Assembly: GCA_029961685.1 (NCBI GenBank)
Contig: JARWKL010000001.1
Span: 24,192,295-24,256,294, forward strand
Source of the DNA: Aristolochia californica
Lineage: Eukaryota > Streptophyta > Magnoliopsida > Piperales > Aristolochiaceae
DNA length: 64,000 bases
Direction: 5' to 3'
In this document: positions 1 to 12,920 of the stretch, piece by piece
Numbering within the stretch: the first letter of the stretch is position 1
How the letters are laid out: each line of letters begins with the position of its first letter
Notes under the pieces: model-generated
What the model was told of the DNA's origin: nothing
The model's database searches: none
Seen by the model: only the letters and a program-made list of their open reading frames with translations
Program-made: the position numbers and the translations under genes

Positions 1-3000
1 CTTACATTTTTTATTGTTTTAAATTTTTTAACTCCAAAATTTTCATTTTGTTGTGATCTCTTTGCTTTTTATGTTTACGGGATGAAGGGAGAACGAAAAT
101 TCAAAGTTTTGTTTTAAGAAAAAAGTGTACATCTTGAATGGAAATGCTCAATGCACAAATGTAGAGAAAGATAATTCCAAAGAGTTTCTATAATTTTTCG
201 GGATTTTTAGGTCTTTATAGTTTTTATATATCAAGTTTTGCAATCGTCGGGAAAAAGGGAGAAGCATGGATTTTTAACTAAGTATTGACTCCCAATCCAT
301 AAGTCATTTCTTTGGGTAATATAGCCCGTTATGCATGATAAATCACTTTACAATCATCTATGATCGTTGGGTCAGCTTTTTGTACATGGGCAAAATAAAG
401 GCTTGTTTGAGTCGGGTAAATATCCCAACGCACGTTCACTTGAGAATTTAATGACCGTTTGTTATTCTCTTCAAAAGCTTTGGATCCATAGGTGATTTGC
501 ATGTTTAACATGTTTAACACATGCATATCCACTTTTAAAGCATGCGTGGAGGAAATCTCTTTCTTATCAAATTCCAAGCTGTTATGGTTGAACTTGAGGA
601 ATTTCCCAAACTTGGACAACAAAACTTTTGTGTTCCTTTGTGGTGTGTGAATAAATTTTATTTACTTACATTGGTTATTGTTTTAAATTTTTTCCGTATT
701 TGAACTCCAAAATTTTCATTTTGATGTGATCTATTTGCCTTTTTGTTTTATTGGATAAAGGGAGAGCGAAAACTCAAAGTTTTGATTTATGAAAAAAGTG
801 TACATCTAAAATGAAAATGCACAGTGCACAAATGTAGAGCGAGATAATTGCAAATAGTTTCTATAAGTTTTAGGGATTCTAAGGTCTTTTTAGTTTTTTT
901 ATATCAGGTTTTGCAATCGTCGGGAAAAAGGGGGAAGCAGGGATTTTTAACTAAGTGTTGACTCCCAATCCATAAGTCATTTCTTTGGGTAATATAGCCA
1001 GTTACTCATGATAAATCACTTTACAATCATCTATGATCGTTGGGTCAGCTTTTTGTAGATGGGCAAAATAATGGCTTGTTGGACTCGGGTAAATATTCAA
1101 CCGCATGTTCACTTGAGAACTTAAAGAGCGTTTGTTATTCTCTTCAAAATCTTTGGATCCATAGGTGATTTGCATCTTTAACATGTTTAAAACATGCATA
1201 TCCATTTTTAAAACATGTGCGGAGGAAATCTCTTTCGTATAAAATTCCAAGTGGTTAGGGTTGAACTAGAGGAATTTCCCAAACTTGGACAACAAAACCT
1301 TTGTGTTCATTTGTGGTGTGTGAATAAGTTTTCTTTACTTACATTTGTTATTTTTTTAAATTTTTTAACTCCAAAATTTTCAATTTGTTGTGATCTGTTT
1401 GCCTTTTATGTTTATGGGATGAAGGGAGAGCGAAAACTCAAAGTTTTGTTTTAAGAAAAAAGTGTACATCTAGAATGGAAATGCTCAATGCACAAATGTA
1501 GAGAGAGACAATTCCAAAGAGTTTATGTAATTTTTAGGGATTGTAAGCTCTTCTTAGTTTTTACATATCAGGTTTGGCAATGGTCGGGAAAAAGGGGGAG
1601 GCAGGGATTTTTAACTGAGTCTTGACTCCCAATCCATAAGTCATTTCTTAGGGTAATATAGCCGATTACGCATGATAAATCACTTTACAAGCATCGAAGA
1701 TCGTTTGGTCAGCTTTTTGTACACGAGCAAAATAATGGCTTGTTTGACTCGGGTAAATATCCCACTGCGAGTTCATTTGAGAATTTAATGAGCGTTTGTT
1801 ATTCTCTTCAAAAGCTTTGGATCCATAGGTGATTTCCATCTTTAACAAGTTTAAAACATGCATATCCATTTTTAAAGCAATTTGTGGAGGAAATCTCTTT
1901 CTTATAAAATTCCAATCTGTTAGGATTGAACTAGTGGAATTTCAAAAACTTGGACAACCAAACTTTTGTGATCATTTGTGGTGTGTGAATAAATTTTCTT
2001 CACTTACATTTGTTATTGTTTTAAATTTTTTAACTCCAAAATTTTCATTTTGTTGTGATCTCGTTGCTTTTTATGTTTACGGGATGAAGGGAGAGCGAAA
2101 ACTCGAAGTTTTGTTTTAAGAAAAAAGAGTACATCTCGAATGGAAATGCTCAATGCACAAATGTAGAGAGAGATAATTCCAAAGAGTTTCTGTAATTTTT
2201 CAGGATTTTTAGGTCTTTATAGTTTTTATAAATCAGGTTTGCAATCGTCGGGAAAAAGGGAGAAGCAGGGATTTTTAACTAAGTGTTGACTCCCAATCCA
2301 TAAGTCATTTCGTTGGGTAATATAGCCCGTTATGCATGATAAATCACTTTACAATCATCTAGGATCGTTGGGTCAGCTTTTTGTACATGGGCAAAATAAT
2401 GGCTTGTTTGACTCGAGTAAATATCCCACCGCACATTCACTTGAGAATTTAATGAGCATTTGTTATTCTTTTCAAAAGCTTTGGATCCATAGGTGATTTG
2501 CATGTTTAACATGTTTAAAACATGCATATCCACTTTTAAAGCATGCGTGGAGGAAATCTCTTTCTTATAAAATTCCAAGCTGTTAGGGTTGAACTAGAGG
2601 AAATTTCCAAACTTGGACAACAAAACTTTTGTGTTCATTTGTCGTGTGTGAATAAATTTTATTTACTTACATTGGTTATTGTTTTAAATTTTTTCCGTAT
2701 TTGAACTCCAAAATTTTCATTTTCATGTGATCTATTTGCCTTTTTGTTTTACTGGATAAAGGGAGAGCGAAAACTCAAAGTTTTGATTTATGATAAAAGT
2801 GTACATCTAAAATGAAAATGCAATGTGCACAAATTTAGAGCGAGATAATTCCAAAAAGTTTCTATAAGTTTTAGGGATTCTAAGGTCTTTTTAGTTTTTA
2901 TATATCAGGTTTTGCAATCGTCGGGAAAAAGGGGGCAGTAGGGATTTTTAACTGAGTGTTGACTCCCAATCCATAAGTAATTTCTTAGGGTAATATAGCC

Positions 3001-3663
3001 CGTTACGCATGATAAATCACTTTACAATCATCTATGATCATTGGGTCAGCTTTTTGTAGATGGGCATAATGGCTTGTTGGACTCGGGTAAATATGCCACC
3101 GCACTTTCACTTGAGAACTTAATGAGCGTTTGTTATTATCATCGAAAGCTTTGGATCCATAGGTGATTTGCATCTTTACCATGTTTAAAACATGCATATC
3201 CATTTTTAAAGCATGTGTGGAGGAAATCTCTTTATTATAAAATTCCAATCTGTTTGGGTTGAACTAGTGGAATTTCGCAAACTTGGACAACAAAACTTTT
3301 GTGATCATTTGTGGTGTGTGAATAAATTTTCTTTACTTACATTTGTTACTGTTTTAAATTTTTTAACTCCAAAATTTTCATTTTGTTGTGATTTGTTTGC
3401 CTTTTTGTTTTACTGGATAAAGGGAGAGCGAAAACTCAAAGTTTTGATTTATGAGAAAAGTGTACATCTAAAATGAAAATGCATAGTGCACAAATGTAGA
3501 GCAAGATAATTCCAAAGAGTTTCTATAAGTTTTAGAGATTCTAAGGTCTTTTTAGTTTTTATATATCAGGTTTTGCAATCGTTGGGAAAAAAGGGGCAGC
3601 AGGGATTTTTAACTGAGTCTTGACTCCCAATCCATAAGTCATTTCTTAGGGTAATATAGCTCG
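1..3663 (+). repeat. Zone 1: trimer-type units (higher-order block, copy 1)
   Basis: Anchors lie at 329, 1002, 1666, 2330 and 3003, with spacings 673, 664, 664, 673. The pattern is one L unit then two S units, giving a period of 2,001 bp. Units 1002 and 3003 share the variant GAGAACTTAATGAG and TTGGACTCGG. Units 329 and 2330 share CCACTTTTAAAGCATGCGTG. The same trimer returns 12.35 kb downstream, and again near 30.3-33.1 kb. No non-satellite sequence is present. Confidence 0.9.
586..3370 (+). repeat. Higher-order repeat HOR-1, copy 1
   Basis: This stretch aligns with 12,940-15,724 at a constant offset of about 12,354 bp. Shared rare variants include GTTACTCATGATAAA (1006 and 13,361), AACATGTGCGGA after the dyads, and a unit with 3 bp missing (GGGCATAATGG, near 3062 and 15,416). 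The plus-strand open frames at 1215 and 13,570 differ at only two of 79 residues. Identity is judged from matched markers, not a computed alignment. Confidence 0.85.
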
Positions 3664-5009
3664 CTAAGCTTGATTAATCACTATACAATCATCCATGATC
3701 GTTGGGTCAGCTTTTTGTAGATGGACAAAATAATGGCATGTTTGACTCGGGTAAATATATCCCACCGCACATTCACTTGAGAATTTAATGAGCATTTGTT
3801 ATTCTCTTGAAAAGCTTTGGATCCATAGGTCATTTGCATCTTTAACATGTTTCAAACTTGCAAATGCATTTTTTAAGCATGTGTGGAGGAAATCTCTTTC
3901 CTATAAAATTCCAAGCTGTTAGGGTTGAACTAGCTGAATTTCCCAAACTTGGAAAACAAAACTTTTTTGTTCATTTGCGGTGTGTGAATAAATTTTCTTT
4001 ACTTACATTTGTTATTGTTTTAAATTTTTTCCGTGCTTGAACTCCTAAATTTTCATTTTGTTGTGATCTATTTGCCTTTTTGGTTTACGGGATGAAGGGA
4101 GAACGAAAACTCAAAGTTTTGTTTTATGAAAAAAGAGTACATCTAGAATGAAATGCATAATGCACAAATGTAGAGAGAGCTAATTCCAAAGAGTTTCTAT
4201 AATTTTAAGGGATTGTCAGCTCTTCTTAGTTTTTATATATCAGGTTTTGCAATCGTCAGGACGAAGGGGGAGGCAGGGATTTTTAACGGAGTCTTGACTC
4301 CCAATCCATAAGTCATTTCAAAGGGTAATATAGCCCGTTACGCGTGATAAATCACTTTACAACCATCCATGATCGGGTGGTCAGGTTTTTGTAGATTGGA
4401 AAAATAATGGCTTGTTTGACTCGGGTAAATATCCCACCGCATGTTCACTTGACAATTTAATGAGCGTTCGTTATTCTCTGCAAAAGCTTTGGATCCATAG
4501 GTGATTTGCATCTTTAACATGTTTCAAACATGCAAATCCATTTTTAAAGCATGTGTGGAGGAAATCTCTTTCCTATAAAATTCCAAGCTGTTAGGGATGA
4601 ACTAGTGGAATTTCCCAAACTTGGACAACAAAACTTTTGTGTTCATTTGTGGTGTGTGAATAAATTTTCTTTCATACATTTTTTATTGTTTTCAATTTTT
4701 TCCGTACATGAACTCCAAAATTTTCATTTTGTTGTGATCTATTTGCCTTTTTTGTTTACGGGATGAAGGGAGAGCGAAAACTCAAAATTTTGATTTATGA
4801 AAAAAGTGTACATCTAATATGAAAATGCACAGTGCACAAATGTTGAGGGAGATAATTCCAGAGAGTTTCCATCATTTTTAGGGATTGTAAGCTCTTCTTA
4901 GTTTTTATATATCCAATTTTGCAATCGTAAGGAAAAAAGGGGGAGGCAGGGATTTTTAACTGAGTCTTAACTCCCAATACATAAGTCATTTCTAAGGGTA
5001 ATATACCCG

Positions 5010-5881
5010 TTATGCTTGATAAATCACTTTACAATCATCCATGACCGTTGGGTCAGCTTTTTGTAGATGGGCAAAATAATGGCTTGTTTCACTCGGGTAA
5101 ATATCCCACCTCACGTTCTCTTGAGAATTTAATGAGCGTTTGTTATTCTCTTCAAAAGCTTTAGATCCATAGGTGATTAGCATCTTTAACATGTTTCAAA
5201 CATCCAAATCCATTTTTTAAGCATGTGGGAGGAAATCTCTTTCCTATAAAATTCCAATCTGTTAGGGTTGAACTAGTGGAATTTCCCAAATTTGGACAAC
5301 AAAACTTTTGTGTTCATTTGTGGTGTGTGAATAAATTTTCTTTTATTACATTTGTTATTATTACAAATTTTTTCCGTACTTGAACTCCAAAATTTTCATT
5401 TTATTGTGATCTATTTACCTTTTTGGTTTACGGGATGAAGGGTGCATGAAAACTCAAAGTTTTGTTTTATGAAAAAAGAGTACATCTAGAATGGAAATGC
5501 ACAATGCACAAATGTAGAGAGAGATAATTCCAAAGAGTTTCTGTAATTTTTAGGGATTGTAAGGTCTTCTTAGTTTTTATATATCAGGTTTTGCAATCGT
5601 CGGGAAAAAGGGGGAGGCAGGGATTTTTAACTGAGTCTTGACTCCCAATCCATAAGTCATTTCTTAGGGAAATATAGCCCGTTACGCATGATAAATCACT
5701 TTACAGGCATCCATGATCGTTGGGTCAGCTTTTTGTAGATGGGCAAAATAATGGCTTGTTTCACTCGGGTAAATATCCCACCGCACGTTCACTTGAGAAT
5801 TTAATGAGCGTTTGTAATTCTCTTCAAAAGCTTTGGATCCATAGATGATTAGCATATTTTACATGTTTCAAACATGAAAAT
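5010..5881 (+). repeat. HOR-2 copy a (marker ATGAAAACTC)
   Basis: The normal GGGAGAGCGAAAACTC is replaced by GGTGCATGAAAACTC near 5440. The next unit begins with the variant TTAGGGAAATATAGCCC. The same pair of markers recurs near 8,780 (offset 3,340 bp, five units), 19,797 and, slightly changed, 22,485. These are copies of one segment spanning parts of two units. Confidence 0.75.
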
Positions 5882-7104
5882 CCATTTTTTAAGCATGTGT
5901 GAGGAAATCACATTCCTATAAAAATTCCAATATGTTAGGGTTGAACTAGTGGAATTTCCCAAACTTGGAAAACAAAACATTTGTGTTCATTTGTGGTGTG
6001 CGAATAAATTTTCTTTAATTAAATTTGTTATTGGTTTAAATTTTTTCCGTACATGAACTTCAAAATTTTCATTTTGTTGTGATCTATTTGCCTTTTTGGT
6101 TTATGGGATGAAGGGAGAGCGAAAACTCAAAGTTTTGATTTATGAAAAAAGTGTACTTCTAAAATGAAAATGCACAGTGCACAAATGTAGAGCGAGATAA
6201 TTCCAAAGAGTTTCTATAATTTTTAGGCATTGTAAGCTCTTCTTAGTTTTTATATATCAGGTTTTGCAATCATCGGGAAAAAGGGGGAGGCAGGGATTTT
6301 TAACTGCGTCCTGACTCCTAATCCATAACTCATTTCTTAGAGTAATATAGCCCGTTACGCTTGATAAATTACTTTACAATCATCCATGATCGTTGGGTCA
6401 GCTTTTTGTAGACGGGCAAAATAATGGCTTGTTTGACTCGGGTAAATATCCCACCGCACGTTCATTTGATAATTTAATGAGCGTTTGTTATTCTCTTCAA
6501 AAGCTTTGGATCGATAGGTGATTTGCATCTTTAACATGTTTAAAACATGCATATCCATATTTTAATCATGAGCGGAGAAAATATTTTTCCTATAAATTTC
6601 CCAGCTGTTAGGGTTGTACTAGTGGAATTTCCCAAACTTGGACAACAAAACTTTTGTGTTCATTTGTCGTGTGTGAATAAATTTTCTTTAATTAAATTTG
6701 TTATTGATTTAAATTTTTTCCATACATGAACTCCAAAATTTTCATTTTCTTGTGATCTATTTGCCTTTTTGGTTTATGGGATGAAGGGAGAGCGAAAACT
6801 CAAAGTTTTGATTTATGAAAAGTGTGTACTTCTAAAATCAAAATGCACAGTGCACAAATGTAGAGCGAGATAATTCTAATGAGTTTCTGTAATTTTTAGG
6901 CATTGTAAGCTCTTCTTAGTTTTTATATATCAGGTTTTGTAATCATCGGGAAAAAGAGGGAGGCATGGATTTTTAACTGCGTCTTGACTCCTAATCCATA
7001 AGTCATTTCTTAGAGTAATATAGCCCGTTACGCTTGATAAATCACTTTACAATCATCCATGATCGTTGGGTCAGCTTTGTGTAGACGGGCAAAATAATGG
7101 CTTG

Positions 7105-7116
7105 TTTGACGTTCAT
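7105..7116 (+). other. 22-bp internal deletion in a satellite unit
   Basis: TTTGAC joins directly to GTTCATTTG at 7110/7111. Full units have a further 22 bp here (TCGGGTAAATATCCCACCGC plus AC). The lost piece is flanked by AC on both sides, so only 2 bp of microhomology is available. This explains the 651-bp spacing and breaks the minus-strand frame in this unit. Confidence 0.85.
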
Positions 7117-8928
7117 TTGATAATTTAATGAGCGTTTATTATTCTATTCAAAAGCTTTGGATCCATAGGTGATTTGCATCTTTAACATGTTTAAAACATG
7201 CATATCCCTTTTTTAAACATGTGTGGAGGAAATCTTTTTCCTATAAAATTCCAAGCTGTTAGGGTTGAACTAGTGGAATTTCCCAAACTTCGACAACAAA
7301 ACTTTTGCGTTCATTTGTGGTGTGTGAATAAATTTTCTTTACTTACATTATTTATTGTTTTAAATTTTTTCCATACAAGAACTCCAAAATTTTCATTTTG
7401 TTGTGATCTATTTGCCTTTTTGGTTTACGGAATGAAGGGAGAGCGAAAACTCAAAGTTTTGATTTATGAAAAAAGTGTATATCTAAAATGAAAATGCACA
7501 GTGCACAAATGTAGACCGAGGGCATTCCAAAGAGTTTCTGTAATTTTAAGGGATTGTAAGCTCTTCTTAGTATTTATATATCAGGTTTTGCAATCGTCGG
7601 GAAAAAGGGGGCGGCAGGGATTTTTAACTGAGTGTTGAGTCCCAATCCATAAGTCATTTCTTAGGGTAATATAGCCCGTTACGCATGATAAATCACTTTA
7701 AAATCATATATGAACGTTGGGTCAGCTTTTTGTCGATGGGCAAAATAATGGCTTGTTTGAATCGAGTAAATATCCCACCGCACGTTCACTTTAGAATTTA
7801 ATGAGCGTTTGTTATTCTCTTCAATAGATTTGGATCCATAGGTGATTTGCATCTTTAACATGTTTAAAACATGCAGATCCATTTTTAAAGCATGTGTGGA
7901 GGAAATCTCTTTCCTATAAAATTCCAAGCTGTTAGGGTTGAACTAGTGGAATTTCCCAAACTTGGACAACAAACTTTTGAGTTCATTTGTGGTGTGTGAA
8001 TAAATTTTATTTCTTACATTTGTTATTGTTTTAAATTTTTTCCATATATGAACTCCAAAATTTTCATTTTGTTCTGATCTATTTGCCTTTTTTGTTTACG
8101 AGATGAAGGGAGAGCGAAAACTCAAAGTTTTGATTTATGAAAAAAGTGTACATCTAAAATGAAAATGCATAGTGCACAAATGTAGAGCGAGATAATTCCA
8201 GAGAGTTTCCGTAATTTTAAGGGATTGTAAGCTCTTCTTAGTTTTTATATATCAGGTTTTGCAATCGTCGGGAAAAAGGGGGTGGCAGGGATTTTAAACT
8301 GAGTGTTGACTCCCAATCCATAAGTAATTTCTAAGGGTAATATAGCCCGTTATGCTCGATAAATCACTTTACAATCATCCATGACCGTTGGGTCAGCTTT
8401 TTGTAGATGGGCAAAATAATGGCTTGTTTGACTCGGGTAAATATCCCACCGCACGTTCTCTTGAAAATTTAATGAGCGTTTGTTATTTTCTTCAAAAGCT
8501 TTGGATCCATAGGTGATTAGCATCTTTAACATGTTTCAAACATGCAAATCCATTTTTTAAGCATGTGGGAGGAAATCTCTTTCCTATAAAATTCCAATCT
8601 GTTAGGGTTGAACTAGTGGAATTTCCCAAATTTGGACAACAAAACTTTTGTGTTCATTTGTAGTGTGTGAATAAATTTTCTTTAATCCAATTTTTTATTA
8701 TTTTAAATTTTTTCCGTACTTGAACTCCAAAATTTTCATTTTGTTGTGATCTATTTGCCTTTTTGGTTTACGGGATGAAGGGAGCATGAAAACTCAAAGT
8801 TTTGTTTTACGAAAAAAGAGTACATCTAGAATGGAAATGCACAATGCACAAATGTAGAGAGAGATAATTCCAAAGAGTTTCTGTAATTTTTAGGGATTGT
8901 AAGGTCTTCTTAGTTTTTATATATCAGG

Positions 8929-8945
8929 TTTTGCAATCGTCGGGA
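8929..8945 (+). other. CENP-B-box-like 17-mer (representative copy)
   Basis: TTTTGCAATCGTCGGGA lies 579 bp after the anchor and recurs in most units. Against the essential positions of the mammalian CENP-B box (nTTCGnnnnAnnCGGGn) it matches 7 of 9, missing the C of TTCG and the central A. A few units read TTTCG at the first half, for example near 21,286, but then lose the first C of CGGG. Resemblance is visible; any protein binding is speculation. Confidence 0.35.
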
Positions 8946-8962
8946 AAAAGGGGGAGGCAGGG
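8942..8962 (+). other. G-rich run in the unit (representative copy)
   Basis: The plus strand carries runs of G3, G5 and G3, separated by A5 and by AGGCA. It is the most G-rich part of an otherwise AT-rich unit and is kept in nearly all copies, with AGG/AAG/CAG variants. Two units expand it to eight consecutive G (10,961-10,968 and 24,659-24,666). With only three long G-runs, it does not meet the usual four-run G3 quadruplex rule. Confidence 0.6.
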
Positions 8963-9686
8963 ATTTTTAACTGAGTCTTGACTCCCAATCCATAAGTCAT
9001 TTCTTAGGGAAATATAGCCCGTTACGCATGAAAAATCACTTTACAAGCATCCATGATCGTTGGGTTAGCTTTTTGTAGATGGGCAAAATAATGGCTTGTT
9101 TGACTCGGGTAAATATCCCACCGCACGTTCACCTGAGAATTTAATGAGCATTTGTAATTCTCTTCAAAAGCTTTGGATCCGTAGGTGATTAGCATCTTTA
9201 ACATGTTTCAAACATGCAAATCCATTTTTTAAGCATGTGGGAGGAAATCTCTTTCCTATAAAATTCCAATCTGTTAGGGTTGAACTAATGGAATTCCCAA
9301 ACTTGGACAACAAAACTTTTGTGTTCATTTGTGGTGTGTGAATAAATTTTCTTTAATTACATTTATTATTTTTTTAAACTTTTTCCATACTTGAACTCAG
9401 AAATTTTAATTTTGTTATGATCTATTTGCCTTTTTGGTTTACGGGATGAAGGGAGAGCGAAAACTCAAAGTTTTGATTTATGAAAAAAGTGTACATCTAA
9501 AATGAAAATGCACAGAGCACAAATGTAGAGCGAGATAAATCCAAAGAGTTTCTGTAATTTTTAGGGATTGTATGCTCTTCTTAGATTTTTAGGTTTTACA
9601 ATCGTCGAGAAAAAGAGGGAGGCATGGATTTTTAACTGAGTATTGACTCCTAATCCATAAGTCATTTCTTAGGATAATATAGCCCT

Positions 9687-12600
9687 TTATGCTTGATAAA
9701 TCACTTTACAATCATCCATGATTGTTGGGTCAGGTTTTTGTAGATGGGCAAAATAATGGCTTGTCTGACATGGGTAAATATCCCACCGCACGTTCATTTC
9801 AGAATTTAATGAGCGTTTGTTATTCTCTTCAAAAGCTTTGGATCCATAGGTTACTTGCATATTTAGCATGTTTCAACCATGCAAATCCATTTTTTAAGCA
9901 TGTGCGGAGGAAACCTCTTTCCTATAAAATTCCAAGCAGTTAGGTTTGAACTAGTGGAATTTCCCAAACGTGGACAACAAAACTTTTGTGTTCATTTGTG
10001 GTGTGTGAATAAATTTTCATTACTTACATTTGTTATTGTTTTAAATTTTTTCCGTACTTGAACTCCAAAATTTTCATTTTGTTGTGATCTATTTGCCTTT
10101 TTTGTTTATGGGATGAAGGGAGAGCGAAAACTCAAAGTTTTGTTTTAAGAAAAAAGAGTAAATCTAGAATGGAAATGCACAATGCACAAATGTAGTGAGA
10201 GATAATTCCAAAGAGTTTCTGTAATTTTTAGGGAATGTAAGCTCTTCTTAGTTTTTATAAATCAGGTTTTGCAATCGTCGGGACAAAGGTGGAGGCAAGG
10301 ATTTTTAACTGAGTGTTGACTCCCAATCCATAAGTCATTTCTTAGGGTAATATAGCCCGTTACGCATGATAAATCACTTTACAACCATCCATGATCGCTG
10401 GGTCAGGTTTTTGTAGATGGGCAAAATAATGGCTTGTTCGACTCGGGTAAATATCCCACCGCACGTTCACTTGAGAATTTAATGACCGTTTGTTATTCTC
10501 TTGAAAAGCTTTGGATCCATAGGTGATTTGCATCTTTTACATGTTTCAAACATGCAAATCCATTTTTAAAGCATGTGTGGAGGAAATCTCTTTCCTATAA
10601 AATTCCTAGCTGTTAGGGTTGAACTAGTGGAATTTTCAAAACGTGGACAGCAAAAATTTTGTGTTTATTTGTGGTGTGTGAATAAATTTTCTTTACTTAC
10701 ATTTATTATTGTTTTAAATTTTTTCCGTACATGAACTCAGAAATTTTAATTTTGTTATGATCTATTTGCCTTTTTGGTTTACGGGATGAAGGGAGAGCGA
10801 AAACTCAAAGTTTTGATTTATGAAAAAAATGTCCATCTAAAATGAAAATGAACAGAGCACAAATGTAGAGCGAGATAATTCCATAGAGTTTTACTAATCT
10901 TTAGGGATTGTAAGCTCTTCTTAGTTTTTATATATCAGGTTTTGCAATCATCGGGAAAAAGGGGGGGGCATGGATTTTTGAAAGAGTCTTGACTCCCAGT
11001 CCACAAGTCATTTCTTAGGGTAATATAGCCCGTTACGCATGATAAATCACTTTACAATCATCCATGATCGTTGGGTCAGCTTATTGTAGATGGGCAAAAT
11101 AATGGCTTGTTTGACTTGGGTAAATATCCAACCGCACGTTCACTTGAGAATTTAATGAGCGTTTGTTATTCTCTTCAAAAGCTTTGGATCCATAGGTGAT
11201 TTGCATCTTTAACATGTTTCAAACATGCAAATCCATTTTTTAAGCATGTGTGGCGGAAATCTCTTTCCTATAAAATTCCAAGCTGTCAGGGTTGAACTAG
11301 TGGAATCTCTCAAACTTGGACAACAAAACTTTTGTGTTCATTTGTGGTGTGTGAATAAATTTTCTTTACTTACATTTGTTATTGTTTTAAATTTTTTCCG
11401 TACTTGAACTCCAAAATTTTCATTTTGTTGTGATCTATTTGCCAGTTTCGTTTACGGGATGAAGGGAGAGCGAAAACTCAAAGTTTTGTTTTAAGAAAAA
11501 AGAGTACATGTAGAATGGAAATGCACAATGCACAAATGTAGAGAGAGATAATTCCAAAGAGTTTCCGTATTTTTAGGGATTGTAAGCTCTTCTTAGTTTT
11601 TATATATCAAATTTTGCAATCGTCGGGAAAAAGGGGGAGGCAAGGATTTTTAACTGAGTCTTGACTCCCAGTCCATAAGTCATTTCTTAGGGTAATATAG
11701 CCCGTTACACGTGATAAATCGCTTTACGACCATCCATGATCGTTGGGTCAGCTTATTGTAGATGGGCAAAATAATGGCTTGTTTGACTCGGGTAAATATC
11801 CCACCGCACGTTCACATGAGAATTTAATGAGCGTTTGTTATTCTCTTCAAAAGCTTTGGATCCATAGGTGATTTTCATCTTTAACATGTTTCAAACATGG
11901 AAATCCATTTTCAAAGCATGTGTGGATGAGATCTCTTTCCCATAAAATTCCAAGCTGTTAGGGTTGAACAAGTGGCATTTGCCACACTTGGACAACAAAA
12001 CTTTTGTGTTCATTTGTGGTGTGTGAATAAATTTTCTTTACTTACATTTGTTATTGTGTTAAATTTTTTTCGTACATGAACTCCATAATTTTCATTTTGT
12101 TGTGATCTATTTGCCTTTTTGGTTTACGGGTTGAAGGGAGAGCGAAAACTCAAAGTTTTGATTTATGAAAAAAGTGTACATCTAAAATGAAAATGCACAG
12201 TGCACAAATGTTGAGCGAGATAATTCCAAGGAGTTTCTGTAATTTTTAGGGATTGTAAGCTCTTCTTTGTTTTTATACATTAGGTTTTGCAATCGTCGTG
12301 AAAAAGGGGGAGGCAGGGATTTTTAACAAAGTCTTGACTCCCAGTCCACAAGTCATTTCTTAGGGTAATATAGCCCGTTACACCGGATAAATCGCTTTAC
12401 AACCATCCATGATCGTTGGGTCAGCTTATTGTTGTTGGGTAAAATATTGGCTTTTTTGACTCGGGTAAATATCCCACCGCACGTTCACTTGAGAATTTAA
12501 TGAGCGTTCGTTATTCTATTCAAAAGCTTTGGATCCATAGGTGATTTGCATCTTTAACATGTTTCAAATGTGCAAATCCTTTTTTTAAGCATGTGTGGAG

Positions 12601-12920
12601 GAAATCTCTCTCCTATAAAATTCCAAGCTGTTAGGGTAGAACTAGTGGAATTTCCCAAACATGGACAACAAAACTTTTGTGTTCATTTGTGGTGTGTGAA
12701 TAAATTTTATTTTCTAACATTTTTTATTGTTTTAAATTTTTTCCGTACTTGAACTCCAAAATTTTCATTTTGTTGTGATCTATTTCCCTTTGTGGTTTAC
12801 GGGATGAAGGGAGAGCGAATACTCAAAGTTTTGTTTTATGAAAAAAGAGTACACCTAGAATGGAAATGCAAATTGTAAAAATGTAGAGAGAGATAATTCC
12901 AAAGAGTTTATGTAATTTTT
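9687..12920 (+). repeat. Dimeric X/Y alternation, ~1,345-bp period
   Basis: Successive units alternate between X (ACATCTAGAATGG-like, near 10,150, 11,500 and 12,850) and Y (CATCTAAAATGAAAATG, near 9,490, 10,835 and 12,175). The plus-strand open frames starting at 9,879, 11,225 and 12,570 are 1,346 and 1,345 bp apart and begin with nearly the same residues (MQIHFLSMCGGNL or a one-residue variant). This is the clearest regular higher-order period in the window, though short. Confidence 0.75.

Larger units (their letters stand above)
8350..9021 (+). repeat. Reference unit, X-L type
   Basis: Long form: TTTTTTCCGTACTTGAACTCC near 8,707 (9 bp more than S units). X block: GTTTTGTTTTACGAAAAAAG, then ACATCTAGAATGG with the XbaI site TCTAGA, GCACAATGCAC and GAGAGAGATAATT. 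The dyads are CATGTTTCAAACATG and ACATGC...GCATGT. This unit also contains HOR-2 copy b (GGGAGCATGAAAACTC near 8,780). Confidence 0.85.

Noticed and set aside
8929..8945. A true CENP-B box
   Set aside because: Two of nine essential positions are wrong in the common form, and units that correct one of them lose another. It is kept only as a resemblance.
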